DNA from: Akkermansiaceae bacterium
GTDB lineage: Bacteria > Verrucomicrobiota > Verrucomicrobiia > Verrucomicrobiales > DEV007
DNA: 23,814 bases
NCBI GenBank assembly: GCA_024233005.1
Contig: JACKQE010000027.1
Span: 1 to 23,814 of the forward strand
Reading direction: 5' to 3'
Within the stretch, counting starts at the first letter, position 1, and each line of letters starts with the position of its first letter. Position numbers and translations under genes: made by a program. Shown here piece after piece: positions 23,335 to 23,814 of this stretch. The notes under the pieces are model-generated. The model did no database searches. It saw nothing but the letters and a program-made list of their open reading frames with translations, and was not told the origin of the DNA.

Positions 23335-23535
23335 TGTCAGTAAGTGGCGCGCCATTCTGAGGACGGATCCCATGGGACGCTTACGGGACTGCCCCAGGCC
23401 TCAGTGGTTGACGCGCATCAAAAGGACCCCTAACGGGGAACAGCCAGGCCACCATTCTCCAGAATCGGCTGGCCATTCTGAGGGGACTTGGATATGATTT
23501 CGGAAGATTGGCTAGAATCGATTCCTCATCAGTAG
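23335..23535 (+). mobile_element. Probable IS21-family left-end remnant
   Basis: It begins with TGTCAG (23335), a TGTCA-type end seen in many IS21 elements. Three related internal repeats follow, an organisation known for IS21 termini: GCCATTCTGAGG (23351-23362), a diverged CCACCATTCTCCAG (near 23449-23462) and an exact second GCCATTCTGAGG (23472-23483). A GAGGGG ribosome-binding site leads to ATG at 23494, whose product starts MISEDWLE, close to the common IstA start MISxEDWxE, and then stops. No other transposase part or second end is visible in the window, so it is a fragment or has its homology broken here. Not verified by search. Confidence 0.5.
23494..23535 (+). pseudogene. istA-like 5' fragment (13 codons plus stop)
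   Basis: The short frame encodes MISEDWLESIPHQ. MIS-EDW is a typical opening of IS21 IstA transposases, and GAGGGG lies about 8 nt upstream, a rarer feature among this window's genes. Similarity is lost after about eight codons and a TAG follows, so this would be a truncated remnant. The match is short and could be chance if the surrounding end repeats are misread. Confidence 0.4.
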
Positions 23536-23577
23536 CCTGGACACCGGACCGGGGGCATTCCCGGCGACAGGCGTGCG

Positions 23578-23729
23578 TGGATCGTACCCCATCCGACCCG
23601 ATGTTTTCTAAAAACCATAAAGCACGTGACTTTGCCGCTTTGGATCGTACCCGGCAAAGAAGATCATATCCATTCACCGTCAACCACCCGCACCCAAATG
23701 GTCGACTGCCCGCAGGGGTGATCGTACAC
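23578..23729 (+). repeat. Three dispersed copies of a GATCGTAC motif
   Basis: TGGATCGTACCC occurs twice exactly (23578-23589 and 23641-23652), and GTGATCGTACAC (23718-23729) shares the GATCGTAC core. All are in the same orientation, 63 and 77 bp apart, and the last lies just upstream of a perfect TATAAT. They may be binding sites for a regulator of a gene beyond the right edge. Confidence 0.5.
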
Positions 23730-23745
23730 TAGGTTGGTGTATAAT
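23717..23745 (+). promoter_or_regulatory. Candidate promoter with a perfect TATAAT, pointing out of the window
   Basis: TATAAT at 23740-23745 lies within a GTTGG (23733-23737) / CCAAC (23748-23752) inverted repeat. No good -35 exists at 17 bp, so an activator acting through the GATCGTAC copy at 23718 is possible. The transcript would leave the window; a weak CCCG/CGGG stem (23789-23801) followed by T-rich sequence lies near the edge. Confidence 0.3.
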
Positions 23746-23814
23746 ATCCAACTGTTCCGCCAAAAAGTCCGCCCAAAATGATAAAGATCCCGGATCTCGG
23801 GGTGTGATTTTGTT

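Larger units (their letters stand above)
23273..23814. other. Right-end region with no intact gene; IS remnant and AT-richer DNA
   Basis: About 540 bp. The first 60 bp are the upstream region of the minus-strand propeller gene. From 23335 to about 23535 the sequence looks like the left end of an IS21-family element. From about 23536 to the edge it is noticeably AT-richer than the rest of the window and contains three GATCGTAC-containing repeats and a candidate promoter pointing right. No ORF here has recognisable family features. Confidence 0.6.

Noticed and set aside
1..23814. CRISPR array, tRNA or rRNA genes
   Set aside because: No regularly spaced direct repeats of CRISPR size and no tRNA- or rRNA-like sequence were recognised on either strand by inspection.

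Overview
The window (about 23.8 kb, GC-rich except at its right end) looks like chromosomal DNA of a Verrucomicrobiota member, with Planctomycetota as the less likely alternative. The case rests on gene families: two separate DUF1549/DUF1553 (Planctomycete-cytochrome-like) plus DUF1501 gene pairs, SHD1-like domains in secreted proteins, and an ECF sigma factor of the Rhodopirellula/Verrucomicrobium type overlapping a FecR-like gene. Most chromosomal genes lack a recognisable Shine-Dalgarno sequence. All family names come from reading the sequence, not from database searches.

Layout. (1) 1-4017, minus strand: a two-gene operon of a secreted di-heme-motif PSCyt1/DUF1549/DUF1553 protein and a twin-arginine-signal DUF1501 protein, the latter cut by the left edge only a few residues from its expected end. 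A divergent GntR/FCD regulator (4296-4994) shares the intergenic region. That region holds an ATTG-CATA-CAAT palindrome placed between the -35 and -10 of a candidate promoter for the operon. (2) 5140-7758: a complete DNA topoisomerase III with an extended, zinc-finger-bearing, lysine-rich C-terminus, facing a GT39-like membrane glycosyltransferase (7812-9764). (3) 9986-12012: an ECF sigma factor and a membrane-anchored FecR-domain protein ending in a DNRLRE-like module, translationally coupled. (4) 12082-15014: a HemN-like radical SAM protein, a small protein that reads as a chorismate-lyase (UbiC)-fold enzyme, and an S66 LD-carboxypeptidase, close together and co-directional. I know of no named pathway for this trio. 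(5) 15285-17015: an alpha/beta hydrolase and an IolE-like sugar phosphate isomerase/epimerase, followed by a strong hairpin. (6) 17180-18253, minus: a secreted putative esterase, its 3' end flanked by an (AGGTC)n microsatellite. (7) 18524-22581: a second secreted operon of SHD1-DUF1549-DUF1553 protein, DUF1501 protein and a small membrane-anchored SHD1 protein. (8) 22607-23257, minus: a beta-propeller-like hypothetical protein. (9) 23273-23814: no intact gene. This stretch holds what looks like the left end of an IS21-family element, with terminal repeats and a 13-codon istA-like start ended by a stop, followed by AT-richer DNA with three copies of a GATCGTAC motif and a candidate promoter pointing out of the window.

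How the genes may work together (inference): regions 1, 6 and 7 encode envelope or secreted proteins of the kind these phyla carry in many copies, plausibly for polymer or organic-matter use, with region 1 under GntR control. The sigma/FecR pair is a likely cell-surface signalling module. The most interesting candidate for undescribed biochemistry is the radical SAM + UbiC-like pair at 12082-14097. Long ORFs antisense to the real genes are high-GC shadows and are left out.
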